Shown here piece after piece: positions 24,620-32,438 of a stretch of 64,000 bases of DNA. The position numbers and the translations under genes were made by a program. Source of the stretch: Promicromonospora sp. AC04 (GTDB taxonomy: Bacteria; Actinomycetota; Actinomycetes; Actinomycetales; Cellulomonadaceae); assembly GCF_003058225.1 (NCBI RefSeq), contig NZ_QBUG01000001.1, positions 558,001 to 622,000 on the forward strand, given 5' to 3'. How positions within the stretch are numbered: position 1 is the stretch's first letter; every line of letters begins with the position of its first letter. The notes beneath the pieces were generated by a model, which saw nothing but the letters and a program-made list of their open reading frames with translations, made no database searches and was not told where the DNA came from.

Positions 24620-24928
24620 ATGAAGCGCGTCATCATGACGGGTGTCGTCGCAGCCGGACTGTTCCTGGGTGGTGCCGCATCGGCACACGCAGGTGAGACC
24701 AACGGAAACGGCGATCCGATCCCAGGTGCGCACAACGCCAGCTCGGCGTGTGCGTTCTCGGGTCAGGACCTTCCTGACGCACAGGAGAACCAGCCGCCCG
24801 AGTTCAACGACGACTTCGTCACGGACGGGCATGTCCAGAGCTACGGCAAGTACGTGAGCCATGGCTTCAAGGAGTTCGTGCCGAGCCCCGGCCAGGCCTG
24901 CCGCGGCAACGTCGAGTTCGAGGAATAG
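24620..24928 (+). CDS. Small secreted protein of unknown function
   Basis: 102 residues; a very strong AAGGAGGTGG precedes ATG 24620. A classical signal peptide (M-K-R-V, hydrophobic core, A-H-A/G-E cleavage after about residue 24) leaves about 78 residues rich in Asn, Gly, Asp and Gln, with two cysteines (in S-A-C-A-F and Q-A-C-R-G) that may form a disulfide. No family recognised. Clear RBS and signal peptide make expression and export likely. Confidence 0.7.
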   Translation: MKRVIMTGVVAAGLFLGGAASAHAGETNGNGDPIPGAHNASSACAFSGQDLPDAQENQPPEFNDDFVTDGHVQSYGKYVSHGFKEFVPSPGQACRGNVEFEE

Positions 24929-24936
24929 CACCCCGG

Positions 24937-24985
24937 AGGTGCCCGGCACCCGGCGGCACCCTGCCGACCCGGGCGTCGGGCACCT
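24937..24985. terminator. Possible bidirectional terminator
   Basis: AGGTGCCCG (24937-24945) pairs with CGGGCACCT (24977-24985) across a GC-rich spacer between convergent genes. The long spacer makes it weaker than the other hairpins in the window. Confidence 0.35.
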
Positions 24986-25002
24986 GCGGCGCCGGAGCCG
25001 AG

Positions 25003-25599
25003 TCAGGCCCGGGGCAGGGCGCCGGCCAGCGCCGTCGTCACCAGCCGGTTGACCGCGGCCTCGGACGGCGGGCCGGGGGCGCGGTCCGCCGAGAGCAGGT
25101 GGCCGCCGCCGACCAGGGAGAGGGTGACCGACTCGAGGTCGGCGTCGGACGCGATGCGGCCGAGGTCGCGCTCGTCGGCCAGGTACGCGGAGATCGCGGT
25201 GGTGACGTGGCCGAGGATCGCCACGCCGCCTCCGGGAGTGGTCTGCCGCAGCCGCTTGCGCAGCTCGTCGCGGAAGGTGATCAGCGGGATGATCGCCACC
25301 GGCACCGGCCCGAACAGGGCGGTCAGCGCCGCAGTCAGGTTGCCGGCGACCGTGCCGGTCCCGGCGGACTCGCGCAGCGCAGTCGCCTGCTCCTCGAGCC
25401 GTGCGGCGCTGTCGAGCACCAGGTCGGCGAGGAATGCGTCGAAGTCGACGAAGTGGCGGTGGAGCACACCCTTGGCGCAGCCTGCCTCGTCGGTGACGGC
25501 GCGGCTGGTGAGGGCGATCGGGCCGTCCCGGAGCAGGAGCCGCTCAGCGGCGTCGAACAGCTGCCTGCGCGGATCGTGCAGGTGCACTCCGGTGGGCAT
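25003..25599 (-). CDS. TetR-family transcriptional regulator
   Basis: 198 residues. The helix-turn-helix lies around residues 29-62 (L-T-S-R-A-V-T-D-E-A-G then G-V-L-H-R-H-F), the usual TetR layout with His/Phe at the end of the recognition helix. The rest is the ligand-binding helical domain. It is divergent from a methyltransferase gene with 72 bp between starts, and a perfect TetR-style dyad lies in that gap, so it probably represses itself and the methyltransferase. Confidence 0.88.
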   Translation of the reverse strand: MPTGVHLHDPRRQLFDAAERLLLRDGPIALTSRAVTDEAGCAKGVLHRHFVDFDAFLADLVLDSAARLEEQATALRESAGTGTVAGNLTAALTALFGPVPVAIIPLITFRDELRKRLRQTTPGGGVAILGHVTTAISAYLADERDLGRIASDADLESVTLSLVGGGHLLSADRAPGPPSEAAVNRLVTTALAGALPRA

Positions 25600-25642
25600 T
25601 CATGGGTCCTCTCGTGCGTCGTTCTCGGCCCGTTCCTTGGCA

Positions 25643-25660
25643 AGTGGGCATGTGCCCACT
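25643..25660. promoter_or_regulatory. TetR operator candidate
   Basis: AGTGGGCA-TG-TGCCCACT, 8-bp perfect arms with a 2-bp centre, midway between the divergent TetR and methyltransferase starts. A half site (GCATGCCCACT) recurs at 25670-25680 over the methyltransferase start codon. Confidence 0.65.
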
Positions 25661-25671
25661 AAGGTGACCGC

Positions 25672-26490
25672 ATGCCCACTTTACCGCGCGAGACCCCTGG
25701 ACCACCGGCCCCCGAGGCACACAAGGCACGGCGCATGGCCGAGTCGTTCGGCGCCGACGCCGCAGGCTACGACCGGGCACGGCCGCGCTACCCCAATGCG
25801 CTGCTGGCGCGGATCGTCGAAGAGAGCCCGGGGCTCGACGTGCTCGACGTCGGCTGCGGGACCGGCATCGCCGCCCGCCAGCTTCAGGCCGCCGGCTGCA
25901 CGGTGCTCGGCGTCGAGCCCGACGCGCGGATGGCCGACTTCGCACGGGCGCACGGGGTGCCGGTCGAGGTGGCGACCTTCGAGGAGTGGAAGCCCGAGGG
26001 CCGGGCCTTCGACGCCGTCGTCGCCGCCCAGTCGTGGCACTGGGTCGATCCCGTGGCCGGGCCGGCGAAGGCCGCCGATGTGCTGCGGCCGTCGGGGCGG
26101 CTCGCGATCTTCGGGCACATGTTCGAGCCGCCCGCTCCGGTCGCTGAGGCCCTCGCCGCCGCCCTGCGGCAAGTGCTGCCGGACTCGCCCTTCGGCGACC
26201 TGCCGGCCCGTCGCCCGGTCGAGTTCTACCAGGCGGGATACGCCAGGATCGCCGACGGGCTCCGGGCGTCCGGGCGGTTCGGCGAGCCCGAGCAGTGGCA
26301 GTTCGAGTGGGAGCAGCCGTTCACGCGCGAGGAGTGGCTGGCGCTGCTCCCCACGACCGGCGGGCTCACGCGGCTCGACGCCGAGCAGCTCACCACGATC
26401 CTGGATGCGGTCGGTTCTGCCATCGACGGACTCGGCGGGAGCTTCACGATGCAGTGGGTGACGCTGGCCGCGACGGCGGTGCGGAGCTGA
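25672..26490 (+). CDS. SAM-dependent methyltransferase
   Basis: 272 residues. The class I SAM-binding motif V-L-D-V-G-C-G-T-G is at 57-65, the acidic end of strand 2 at G-V-E-P-D near 77-81, and A-Q-S-W-H-W-V-D near 119-126 corresponds to motif IV/post-I of the UbiE/Coq5 type-11 group. Substrate unknown. The start ATG overlaps a half operator, consistent with TetR control. The start codon is preceded by AAGGTG. Confidence 0.85.
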   Translation: MPTLPRETPGPPAPEAHKARRMAESFGADAAGYDRARPRYPNALLARIVEESPGLDVLDVGCGTGIAARQLQAAGCTVLGVEPDARMADFARAHGVPVEVATFEEWKPEGRAFDAVVAAQSWHWVDPVAGPAKAADVLRPSGRLAIFGHMFEPPAPVAEALAAALRQVLPDSPFGDLPARRPVEFYQAGYARIADGLRASGRFGEPEQWQFEWEQPFTREEWLALLPTTGGLTRLDAEQLTTILDAVGSAIDGLGGSFTMQWVTLAATAVRS

Positions 26491-26515
26491 TCGGGCGCCG
26501 CCGCGGCTTCCGGAG

Positions 26516-27313
26516 CTACCGGAGTCGTGTCGCGGTGATGCCGCCGTCGACGTCGACGACGGTGCCGTGCAGGAAGACGCCCTCGGCCGAGGCCAGGTAG
26601 CGGACGGCCCACGCGATGTCGATCGGGCGCACCGGCACACCTGCGGGCGTGCCGGCCGTCGCCGCAGCGAGCAGCTCCGCGGAGGCCGCGTTCCCCGGGG
26701 TAGCGGTTGCTCCCGGCGCGACGCCGGTCACCCGGACGCCCCTGGGCCCGTACTCGGCGGCCCACGCGCGCGTGAGCTGCTCGATCGCAGCCTTGGTCGC
26801 GGGGTAGAGCGCCGAGAACGACACCCCAACGCGGGCCATCCACGAGCCGATGTTGACGATGACGCCGTCACCGCGCTCCGCCATGCCGGGCGCGAGCTGC
26901 GCGACGAGCACGTGCGGCGCGCGGACGTTCGTCGCGAGCACGGTGTCGAGCACGTCGTCGGACACGCTCTCGGTCGGTCCCGACGGGTAGACGGCGGCGT
27001 TGTTCACCAGGATGTCCACCCGGCCGCCGAGCGCGTCGGACGCGCGCCGCGCGAAGTCGCGCACCTCGTCCGGGGCCGCCGCGAGGTCGGCCGTCACCGC
27101 CGTCGCCTGACCGCCCTGAGCGGCGATGGCCGCCACCACCCGCTGCGCCTTCTCCGCGTCCCGGCCGCTGACCACTACGTGCGCGCCCGATGCGGCCAGC
27201 ACGCGGGCGATCGCCTCGCCGATCCCGCTGGAGGATCCGGTGACGACGGCGGTCCGGCCGGCGAGGCGGTCGGTGATGGGGAGCGCTGACAGCAGGTTCT
27301 CGTTCGATTCCAT
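26516..27313 (-). CDS. Short-chain dehydrogenase (classical SDR)
   Basis: 265 residues. Cofactor motif TGSSSGIG at 25-32, N-N-A-A near 104-107, catalytic Ser in N-I-G-S-W near 153 and Y-P-A-T-K near 167-171; the C-terminal D-G-G-I-T segment closes the fold. NAD(P)-dependent; substrate not evident. Divergent from an AraC regulator with 96 bp between starts, a common regulator-target layout. Confidence 0.87.
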   Translation of the reverse strand: MESNENLLSALPITDRLAGRTAVVTGSSSGIGEAIARVLAASGAHVVVSGRDAEKAQRVVAAIAAQGGQATAVTADLAAAPDEVRDFARRASDALGGRVDILVNNAAVYPSGPTESVSDDVLDTVLATNVRAPHVLVAQLAPGMAERGDGVIVNIGSWMARVGVSFSALYPATKAAIEQLTRAWAAEYGPRGVRVTGVAPGATATPGNAASAELLAAATAGTPAGVPVRPIDIAWAVRYLASAEGVFLHGTVVDVDGGITATRLR

Positions 27314-27409
27314 GCCCCCACCGTGGCAGCGGCGCGGCGCGTCCGATTGCCTGATCGCGTCGGATCCTTGCCACCTCGGCCACCCGCCGGGTCGACACCC
27401 GGCGCCGAC

Positions 27410-28324
27410 ATGGCGTTGAATCCTGAGGTGGTAGACGTCGTGAGTGCGAGCCTGGGCCGAGCCGCCGAGAGTGTGCGCAGGCACGCGGACAACGGCGCAC
27501 GGGCCGAGACGCTGGGTCTCCGGCTCGGCCACGTCGACCGGCCGACCGGGCTCAACTACCAGCGCTACACGCCGTCGCTGGCGATGGTGCTCAGCGGGCG
27601 CAAGCGGTCGATCATCGGCGAGCACGACCAGCGCTGGGGGCGCGAGCGCTTCCTGATCACTCCGGTCGACCTGCCGGTCATGGCGGGGGTGGTCGAGCTC
27701 GACGCGCGCGGCGACTTCCTCTCCGCGATCTGGCGGCTCGATCCGGTGATCGTGGCCGAGGTCGCCGGCACGATGGCCCGCCCGGCCACGACGTCGGACG
27801 CCGAACCCGCCCGCCTGGGGACCTGGACCCCGCAGCTCGCCGACGCCGTCGCGCGGCTCGTCGGCCTCCTCGACACCCCCGAGGACATCCCGGTGCTCGG
27901 CCCGCTCGTGACCCGCGAGATCGTGCTCCGGCTGCTGCAGACAGACCAGGCCCCGCGGCTGCTGGCCGCGGTGGAGACCACGCACAGCGCGGTCGTCGTC
28001 CACGCGATCGAGCTGCTCAACGAGTCGCTGCCCAAGCCGTGGACGCTCGCACGCCTCGCGGCGGCCGTGGGGTCGAGCCCGTCCACGCTGACCCGACGCT
28101 TCAAGCAGATCACCGGCATGTCCCCACTGCACTACCTCAAGCGCCTCCGGCTCGGAGAGGCACGACGTCGGATGGTCCTGCTCGACGAGTCCGCGGCGCA
28201 GGCCGCCCGCGCCGTCGGCTACGTGAGCCCCTCGCACTTCTCGCGCGACTACCGCGCCGCCTACGACACGACGCCGGCAGCGGACGCCACCGAGGTGCGC
28301 GCCCTCATGCGCGCCGCGGGCTGA
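27410..28324 (+). CDS. AraC-family regulator with cupin-like N-terminal domain
   Basis: 304 residues. The N-terminal 190 residues resemble the AraC_N ligand domain (L-N-Y-Q-R-Y-T-P-S-L near 46-55). The double helix-turn-helix occupies about 207-295, with W-T-L-A-R-L-A-A-A-V-G near 206 and Y-V-S-P-S-H-F-S-R-D-Y-R near 263-274. This subgroup normally controls a divergent SDR or aldo/keto reductase, as here. The start is uncertain: ATG 27410 has no clear RBS, while a GTG 24 bp downstream has GAGGTGG before it. Confidence 0.82.
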   Translation: MALNPEVVDVVSASLGRAAESVRRHADNGARAETLGLRLGHVDRPTGLNYQRYTPSLAMVLSGRKRSIIGEHDQRWGRERFLITPVDLPVMAGVVELDARGDFLSAIWRLDPVIVAEVAGTMARPATTSDAEPARLGTWTPQLADAVARLVGLLDTPEDIPVLGPLVTREIVLRLLQTDQAPRLLAAVETTHSAVVVHAIELLNESLPKPWTLARLAAAVGSSPSTLTRRFKQITGMSPLHYLKRLRLGEARRRMVLLDESAAQAARAVGYVSPSHFSRDYRAAYDTTPAADATEVRALMRAAG

Positions 28325-28346
28325 ACCACCCCGGCCGGCGGAGCGC

Positions 28347-28394
28347 TGGAGCCCTGGAGCCCTGGAGCCCTGGAGCCCTGGAGCCCTGGAGCCC
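28347..28394 (+). repeat. 8-bp microsatellite, six perfect copies
   Basis: TGGAGCCC is repeated six times without interruption, 22 bp after the AraC stop. Outside coding sequence; likely variable between strains by slippage. Confidence 0.9.
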
Positions 28395-28513
28395 CTGCTT
28401 ACTGCCACTTGCGCGCCAAGGGCCGGCGGGCGGCCGGGTGTGTGATGCTGGGCGGAGCCCGTACGCGAGGCCGAGCGCCTGGCGCCGTCGTCAGCAATGG
28501 AGGAAATAGTTCG

Positions 28514-29341
28514 ATGCCGTGGCTTCCCGAGCTGTTCTCCGCGAAGTACGTCGCGGAGCTGTCCCAGCACCGTCCCTCACCGCTGGCCGCGGTCCCGTTC
28601 TTCGACGGCGTGATGTCGGGCCAGGTGGATGCCCTGGTGGGGTCCTTCGCCGGCGAGCCCGAGCTCCATCACCCGGTACGCGGCAGGATCAAGGGACGCG
28701 AGGCGTTCCGGCGGTTCGTCGAGGCGATGAGCGAGGAGCTGCGCGCGGGAGCTTTCGCCGTCGAGGACGTCGACCTGATCGTCACCGAGCACCGCACGGT
28801 AGAAGAGGTGGTGCTGCGGTACGACGTCGGCCCGGGGCGGGTCGAGCTTCCGATAGCGATCGTCACCGAGCGGTCGAGCGCCGGCCTGCACGAGCTGCGG
28901 ATGTACTTCAGCACCTGGCCGATCACCGGGTCGCACGCCAACCGGCCGCCGCTGCTGCAGCCCCACGGGAACGTGACGGAGCCGGACACCGTGGGCGACT
29001 ACCAGCGGGCACTGGCCGCCGGCGACGTCGAGGCCACGGTCGCAGCCTTCGAGCCGGACGCGACGGTGCGCGAGCCGGCCGGCGGGCAGTACGTGCACCG
29101 CGGCGAGCAGGGGCTGCGCGCGCTGTTCACGTCGTTCTTCTCCAACGGCGGCGGCATCCCGCTCGAGCACTGCACGGTGACCGACGACGGGCGGGCCTGC
29201 GCGCTGGAGTACAACGTGGTGCGCTGGGGCGTAACGGACCTGCCGCCCGAGGCGGGGGTCGCGGTGTACGTACGGGGCGAGTCGGGACTGCTGACCGCGG
29301 CCCGGATCTACGACGACTCGAACCCGCCGCTGTCCGCCTGA
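28514..29341 (+). CDS. Protein with two NTF2/SnoaL-like domains
   Basis: 275 residues; ATG at 28514 after GGAGGA. Two similar halves of the cone-shaped NTF2 fold: residues about 25-140 (F-F-D-G-V-M-S-G-Q-V-D-A-L) and about 155-270 (D-Y-Q-R-A-L-A-A-G-D-V-E-A-T-V-A-A-F). Each has the helix with Asp followed by the P-x-R-x-x-x-x-G loop (for example E-P-A-G-G). Members are isomerases, cyclases or non-catalytic binding proteins. Internal duplication is the notable feature; the specific function is unknown. Confidence 0.75.
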   Translation: MPWLPELFSAKYVAELSQHRPSPLAAVPFFDGVMSGQVDALVGSFAGEPELHHPVRGRIKGREAFRRFVEAMSEELRAGAFAVEDVDLIVTEHRTVEEVVLRYDVGPGRVELPIAIVTERSSAGLHELRMYFSTWPITGSHANRPPLLQPHGNVTEPDTVGDYQRALAAGDVEATVAAFEPDATVREPAGGQYVHRGEQGLRALFTSFFSNGGGIPLEHCTVTDDGRACALEYNVVRWGVTDLPPEAGVAVYVRGESGLLTAARIYDDSNPPLSA

Positions 29342-29366
29342 CGGCCGCCGCCCGGTCATTCCGCTG

Positions 29367-29434
29367 TCCGGTCAGTCCGCTGCCCGCCTGACCGCTCCCG
29401 CCCGGTCAGTCCGCTGCCCGCCTGCCGGATGCCG
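29367..29434 (+). repeat. 34-bp tandem repeat, two full copies with flanking partial copies
   Basis: Units 29367-29400 and 29401-29434 share their first 24 bases but for one (CCGGTCAGTCCGCTGCCCGC); partial copies precede (from 29351) and follow (to about 29444). It lies in non-coding DNA after the NTF2-like gene and runs into the end of a gene remnant. Confidence 0.8.
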
Positions 29435-29590
29435 CCCGGTCAAGCCTCAGGTCGCGAATGGTGGCCCACAGCGGGCGACCGGCCTGGTCGCGCAGGTCGA
29501 CGCGGAGCTGCCCGGAGGCGCCGTCGACGTTGACCTCGCCCAAGTACCGGAAGCCTTTCACCGGTGAGGTATGACGCACCGTCCAGACCT
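29406..29590 (-). pseudogene. C-terminal remnant of an unidentified gene
   Basis: The reverse strand encodes about 60 residues with alternating strands (R-Y-L-G-E-V-N-V-D-G, L-R-V-D-L-R-D-Q-A-G-R-P-L-W) that read like the beta-rich tail of a larger enzyme, but no start or RBS exists. Upstream of it, near 29590, the reading becomes the palindromic repeat at 29608. The parent family was not identified. It appears truncated by the repeat or by a deletion. Confidence 0.4.
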
Positions 29591-29607
29591 GCCCGGCCCA
29601 ATCACTC

Positions 29608-29730
29608 GGCGAGTGCAGACTTCGCCGCACCCGTGATCCGCGAGTGCAGACTTTACTGCGGATAGCCACCCTGTATCCGCAACAGAGTCTGCACTCGCCA
29701 AGACGGACCGCGACAAGGTCTGCACTCGCC
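29608..29730. repeat. Palindromic repeat element (two direct and two inverted GCGAGTGCAGACTT units)
   Basis: The 14-mer GCGAGTGCAGACTT lies at 29609-29622 and 29640-29653; inverted copies are at 29686-29699 and 29716-29730 (one or two changes). Between the inner pair, TGCGGATA and TATCCGCA extend the stem, so 29640-29699 can fold into a hairpin of about 25 bp with a small internal loop. The structure is like REP/BIME elements. It sits in a 604-bp stretch with no intact gene before the GH43 gene; 29731-29945 shows nothing else clear. Confidence 0.75.
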
Positions 29731-29945
29731 GGCATAGACCCGGCTGCAACACTGCAGGCACGCCGACAAGGGTCGCCAGGTCAGCGGGATCCACTCCACC
29801 GCCGAAGCTGTGTCCAGCTTCTGATGCTGCGGGAGCTGGCGAGCGCTGTAGACGGGAACCTGATGCAACGTTTACCCTCCGGTGCGGGGTGGTCGGAGCG
29901 CGACCGCCCCGGTCGCCCCGTTCGGCACTGACCTGAGGAGGCGCA

Positions 29946-32375
29946 ATGACGCGTCACGACCGACCACGCAGACTCTTCGTAGCCACGCTCGCCCTGATCC
30001 TGGGTTTCACCGCCCTGTCCGACGGCGGCGGCGGTGCACCTCCCGCTGCGGCCGCGCCACCGCCGTCCGGCAGCACACCGCCGTCGACCAGCACCGCGCC
30101 GTCGACCAGCACACCGCCGTCGACCAGCACACCGCCGTCCGGCAGCACCCCGACGTCCGGCACCACCCCGACGTCAGGCACCACCTACAGCAACCCGATC
30201 ACCGAACCGTTCGCCGACACCTACGCCGACCCCGCGGTGATCCGCGGGAAGGACGGCTGGTGGTACCTGTACGCGACGAGCGACCCGCTGGTGTCGGGCG
30301 GACCGTTCGGGATCATGCACGTGGCGAAGTCCCGCGACCTGGCGTCGTGGGAGTACGCGGGCACGATCTTCGACGAGGAGAACCGGCCGTCCTGGGCCGC
30401 AAGCGGCTCGTTCTTCTGGGCCCCCGACATCCGGTACGTGGACGGCCAGTACGTCATGTACTACACGGTCACGGACACCGCGACGAACCCCGACGCCTGG
30501 GACTACACAATCGGCGTGGCCACGGCGCCCACCCCCACCGGGCCGTGGACCGACTCCGGCGGGCCAGTCCTGGACCCCCGTCCCGCACCCGGCGGCGGAT
30601 ATCTCAACACCATCGACCCGGGCCTGTTCACCGACGACGACGGGTCGCGCTACCTCTACTTCGGCGGCTTCAACGGGGGCCTGTGGGTCACGCGGCTGGA
30701 CGAGACGGGGACCCGCGCGGTGGGCGAGCCCACCCGGGTGACCGTCGCCGACCGCTACGAGGGCGCCTTCGTGGTCAAGCGCGACGGCTGGTACTACCTC
30801 ATGGGGTCGTCGGCCAACTGCTGCTCCGGCCCCGTGACCGGGTACAGCGTGTACACGGGACGGTCGCGCTCGCCGCTGGGCCCGTTCACCGACCACGAGA
30901 GCGTGAGCCTGAACGAGTCGCGCGTGGGCGGCACGCAGGTCGTGGCGCAGAACGGCAACCGGTGGATCGGGGTGGGGCACCACGCGGTGCTCACCGACGT
31001 CTCCGGGCAGGACTGGATGCTCTACCACGCCATCGACAAGGACAACGCCTGGCTCGACGAACCCGGCGGGATCAACCGGCGGCCCACCCTGCTGGACCGG
31101 CTCGACTGGATCGACGGGTGGCCCGTGGTCAACGCCGGCGCGGGCCCCAGCGAGGGCCCGCAGGCCGCGCCCGTGGCCGCGAGCGAGCTGGGCATCGTGA
31201 GCGCCGACCCCGCGTCCGGGCCCGGCCTGCGGCGCGTCGCCGGCACGCTCGCCCGGGGTTCGGACGGCTCGGGCGACGCCGGGGCGATCGCGCGGCTGGT
31301 ACCGGACCGGCGGCACGCCGCCGTCGTGCGGACGGCGCCCGCCCCGCGCGACGTGCGCATCGAGACCGACGTGCGCCTGCCCGACGCCGACGGGTCGTTC
31401 ACGGTGACCGTGGGCGGGACCGGCCCGACCGGGGTGTTGGTGCGGTTGGACGCGGAGGCGCGGGAGCTCGTCGTCGGGCAGGGACGGCGCGAGCGGCGGG
31501 CCGCGCTGCCTGCCGGTACCGACCTGACCACCTGGCGCGTCCTGACCGTCGAGGTGCGGGACGGGGCGGTCGCTGCCCGGCTGTCGTCGAGCGGCCTGGG
31601 CGACGTGGACGCCGAGGTGCGCTTCGAGCCGCGCGTCCCGCTGCCCCGGCTGGCGCCCGTGCACCTGACGGCCGACGGCGCGGAGGCGCAGCTCGACAAC
31701 CTGACCGTCGTCGCGGCGCACGACCCGGTGACCCGGCGCGTCGCGGAGCCGCGGGCCGGCGCCGTCACCTTCGCCGAGGAGTTCGACGGCGCGGACGGCG
31801 CGCTCGAACCGGGCTGGCGGTGGCTGCACGCGCCGGCCGACGTCGAGGTCGCCGACGGCGCGCTGTCGTGGCCGCTGACCGGCCACGACCTGGTCGGCGG
31901 GGCCAACAACGCGCCGGTGCTGCTGCGCGACGCGCCGGACGGCGACTTCGTGCTGGAGGCCACCGTGACCCTGCCGCTGGGCGAGAACACGGTGCGCAAC
32001 TACCAGCAGGCGGGCCTGCTGGTGCACGCGGGCGACGACGACTTCCTCAGGCTCGGGGCGGTGTCGATCTGGCAGACCCGCCAGGTCGAGTTCGGCAAGG
32101 AGCTCGCCACCGACGGCCGCACCTGGTTCGGCGGCCACGTCTCGGGGCCGGTCGCCGACACGATGCACCTGCGCCTGTTCCACACCGTCGACCCCGCGAC
32201 CGGCGAGCACCGGTACCGGTCGGCCAGCTCGCGCGACGGCCGCGCGTGGCGGTTCGGCGCCACCTGGACGCTCCCGGCCGACGCCGACCCGGAGGTGGGC
32301 ATCTACGCCGGCGGCGCGGCGTCGCCCGCGGTGACGGCGGTGTTCGAGAACGTCCTGATCCGCGACCTGGGCTGA
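29946..32375 (+). CDS. Secreted glycoside hydrolase family 43 enzyme with C-terminal beta-sandwich modules
   Basis: 809 residues; ATG at 29946 after GAGGAGG. Signal peptide about 1-37, then a Ser/Thr/Pro linker (38-80) of repeated S-T-P-P-S-T units. The five-blade GH43 domain follows: base Asp95 in Y-A-D-P-A, pKa modulator Asp224 in T-I-D-P-G-L-F and acid Glu272 in Y-E-G-A-F. Two beta-sandwich regions lie at about 410-590 and 595-809, the last beginning F-A-E-E-F-D-G. GH43 covers arabinanases, arabinofuranosidases and xylosidases; exact specificity is unclear. It is convergent with a sugar ABC operon that probably imports its products. Confidence 0.85.
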   Translation: MTRHDRPRRLFVATLALILGFTALSDGGGGAPPAAAAPPPSGSTPPSTSTAPSTSTPPSTSTPPSGSTPTSGTTPTSGTTYSNPITEPFADTYADPAVIRGKDGWWYLYATSDPLVSGGPFGIMHVAKSRDLASWEYAGTIFDEENRPSWAASGSFFWAPDIRYVDGQYVMYYTVTDTATNPDAWDYTIGVATAPTPTGPWTDSGGPVLDPRPAPGGGYLNTIDPGLFTDDDGSRYLYFGGFNGGLWVTRLDETGTRAVGEPTRVTVADRYEGAFVVKRDGWYYLMGSSANCCSGPVTGYSVYTGRSRSPLGPFTDHESVSLNESRVGGTQVVAQNGNRWIGVGHHAVLTDVSGQDWMLYHAIDKDNAWLDEPGGINRRPTLLDRLDWIDGWPVVNAGAGPSEGPQAAPVAASELGIVSADPASGPGLRRVAGTLARGSDGSGDAGAIARLVPDRRHAAVVRTAPAPRDVRIETDVRLPDADGSFTVTVGGTGPTGVLVRLDAEARELVVGQGRRERRAALPAGTDLTTWRVLTVEVRDGAVAARLSSSGLGDVDAEVRFEPRVPLPRLAPVHLTADGAEAQLDNLTVVAAHDPVTRRVAEPRAGAVTFAEEFDGADGALEPGWRWLHAPADVEVADGALSWPLTGHDLVGGANNAPVLLRDAPDGDFVLEATVTLPLGENTVRNYQQAGLLVHAGDDDFLRLGAVSIWQTRQVEFGKELATDGRTWFGGHVSGPVADTMHLRLFHTVDPATGEHRYRSASSRDGRAWRFGATWTLPADADPEVGIYAGGAASPAVTAVFENVLIRDLG

Positions 32376-32383
32376 CTCCCCTT

Positions 32384-32428
32384 GGCTGTGGGCGCGATCG
32401 TCCGGTCACGACGGTCACGCCCACAGCC
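32384..32428. terminator. Bidirectional terminator between GH43 and the ABC operon
   Basis: GGCTGTGGGCG (32384-32394) and CGCCCACAGCC (32418-32428) are perfect 11-bp complements between the two convergent stops; the 23-nt interior can pair further (CGTCC/GACG). Confidence 0.65.
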
Positions 32429-32438
32429 GGCGGAGGGC

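Noticed and set aside
29608-29730. CRISPR-like array
   Set aside because: Only four short units in mixed orientation, no regular spacers and no cas genes.
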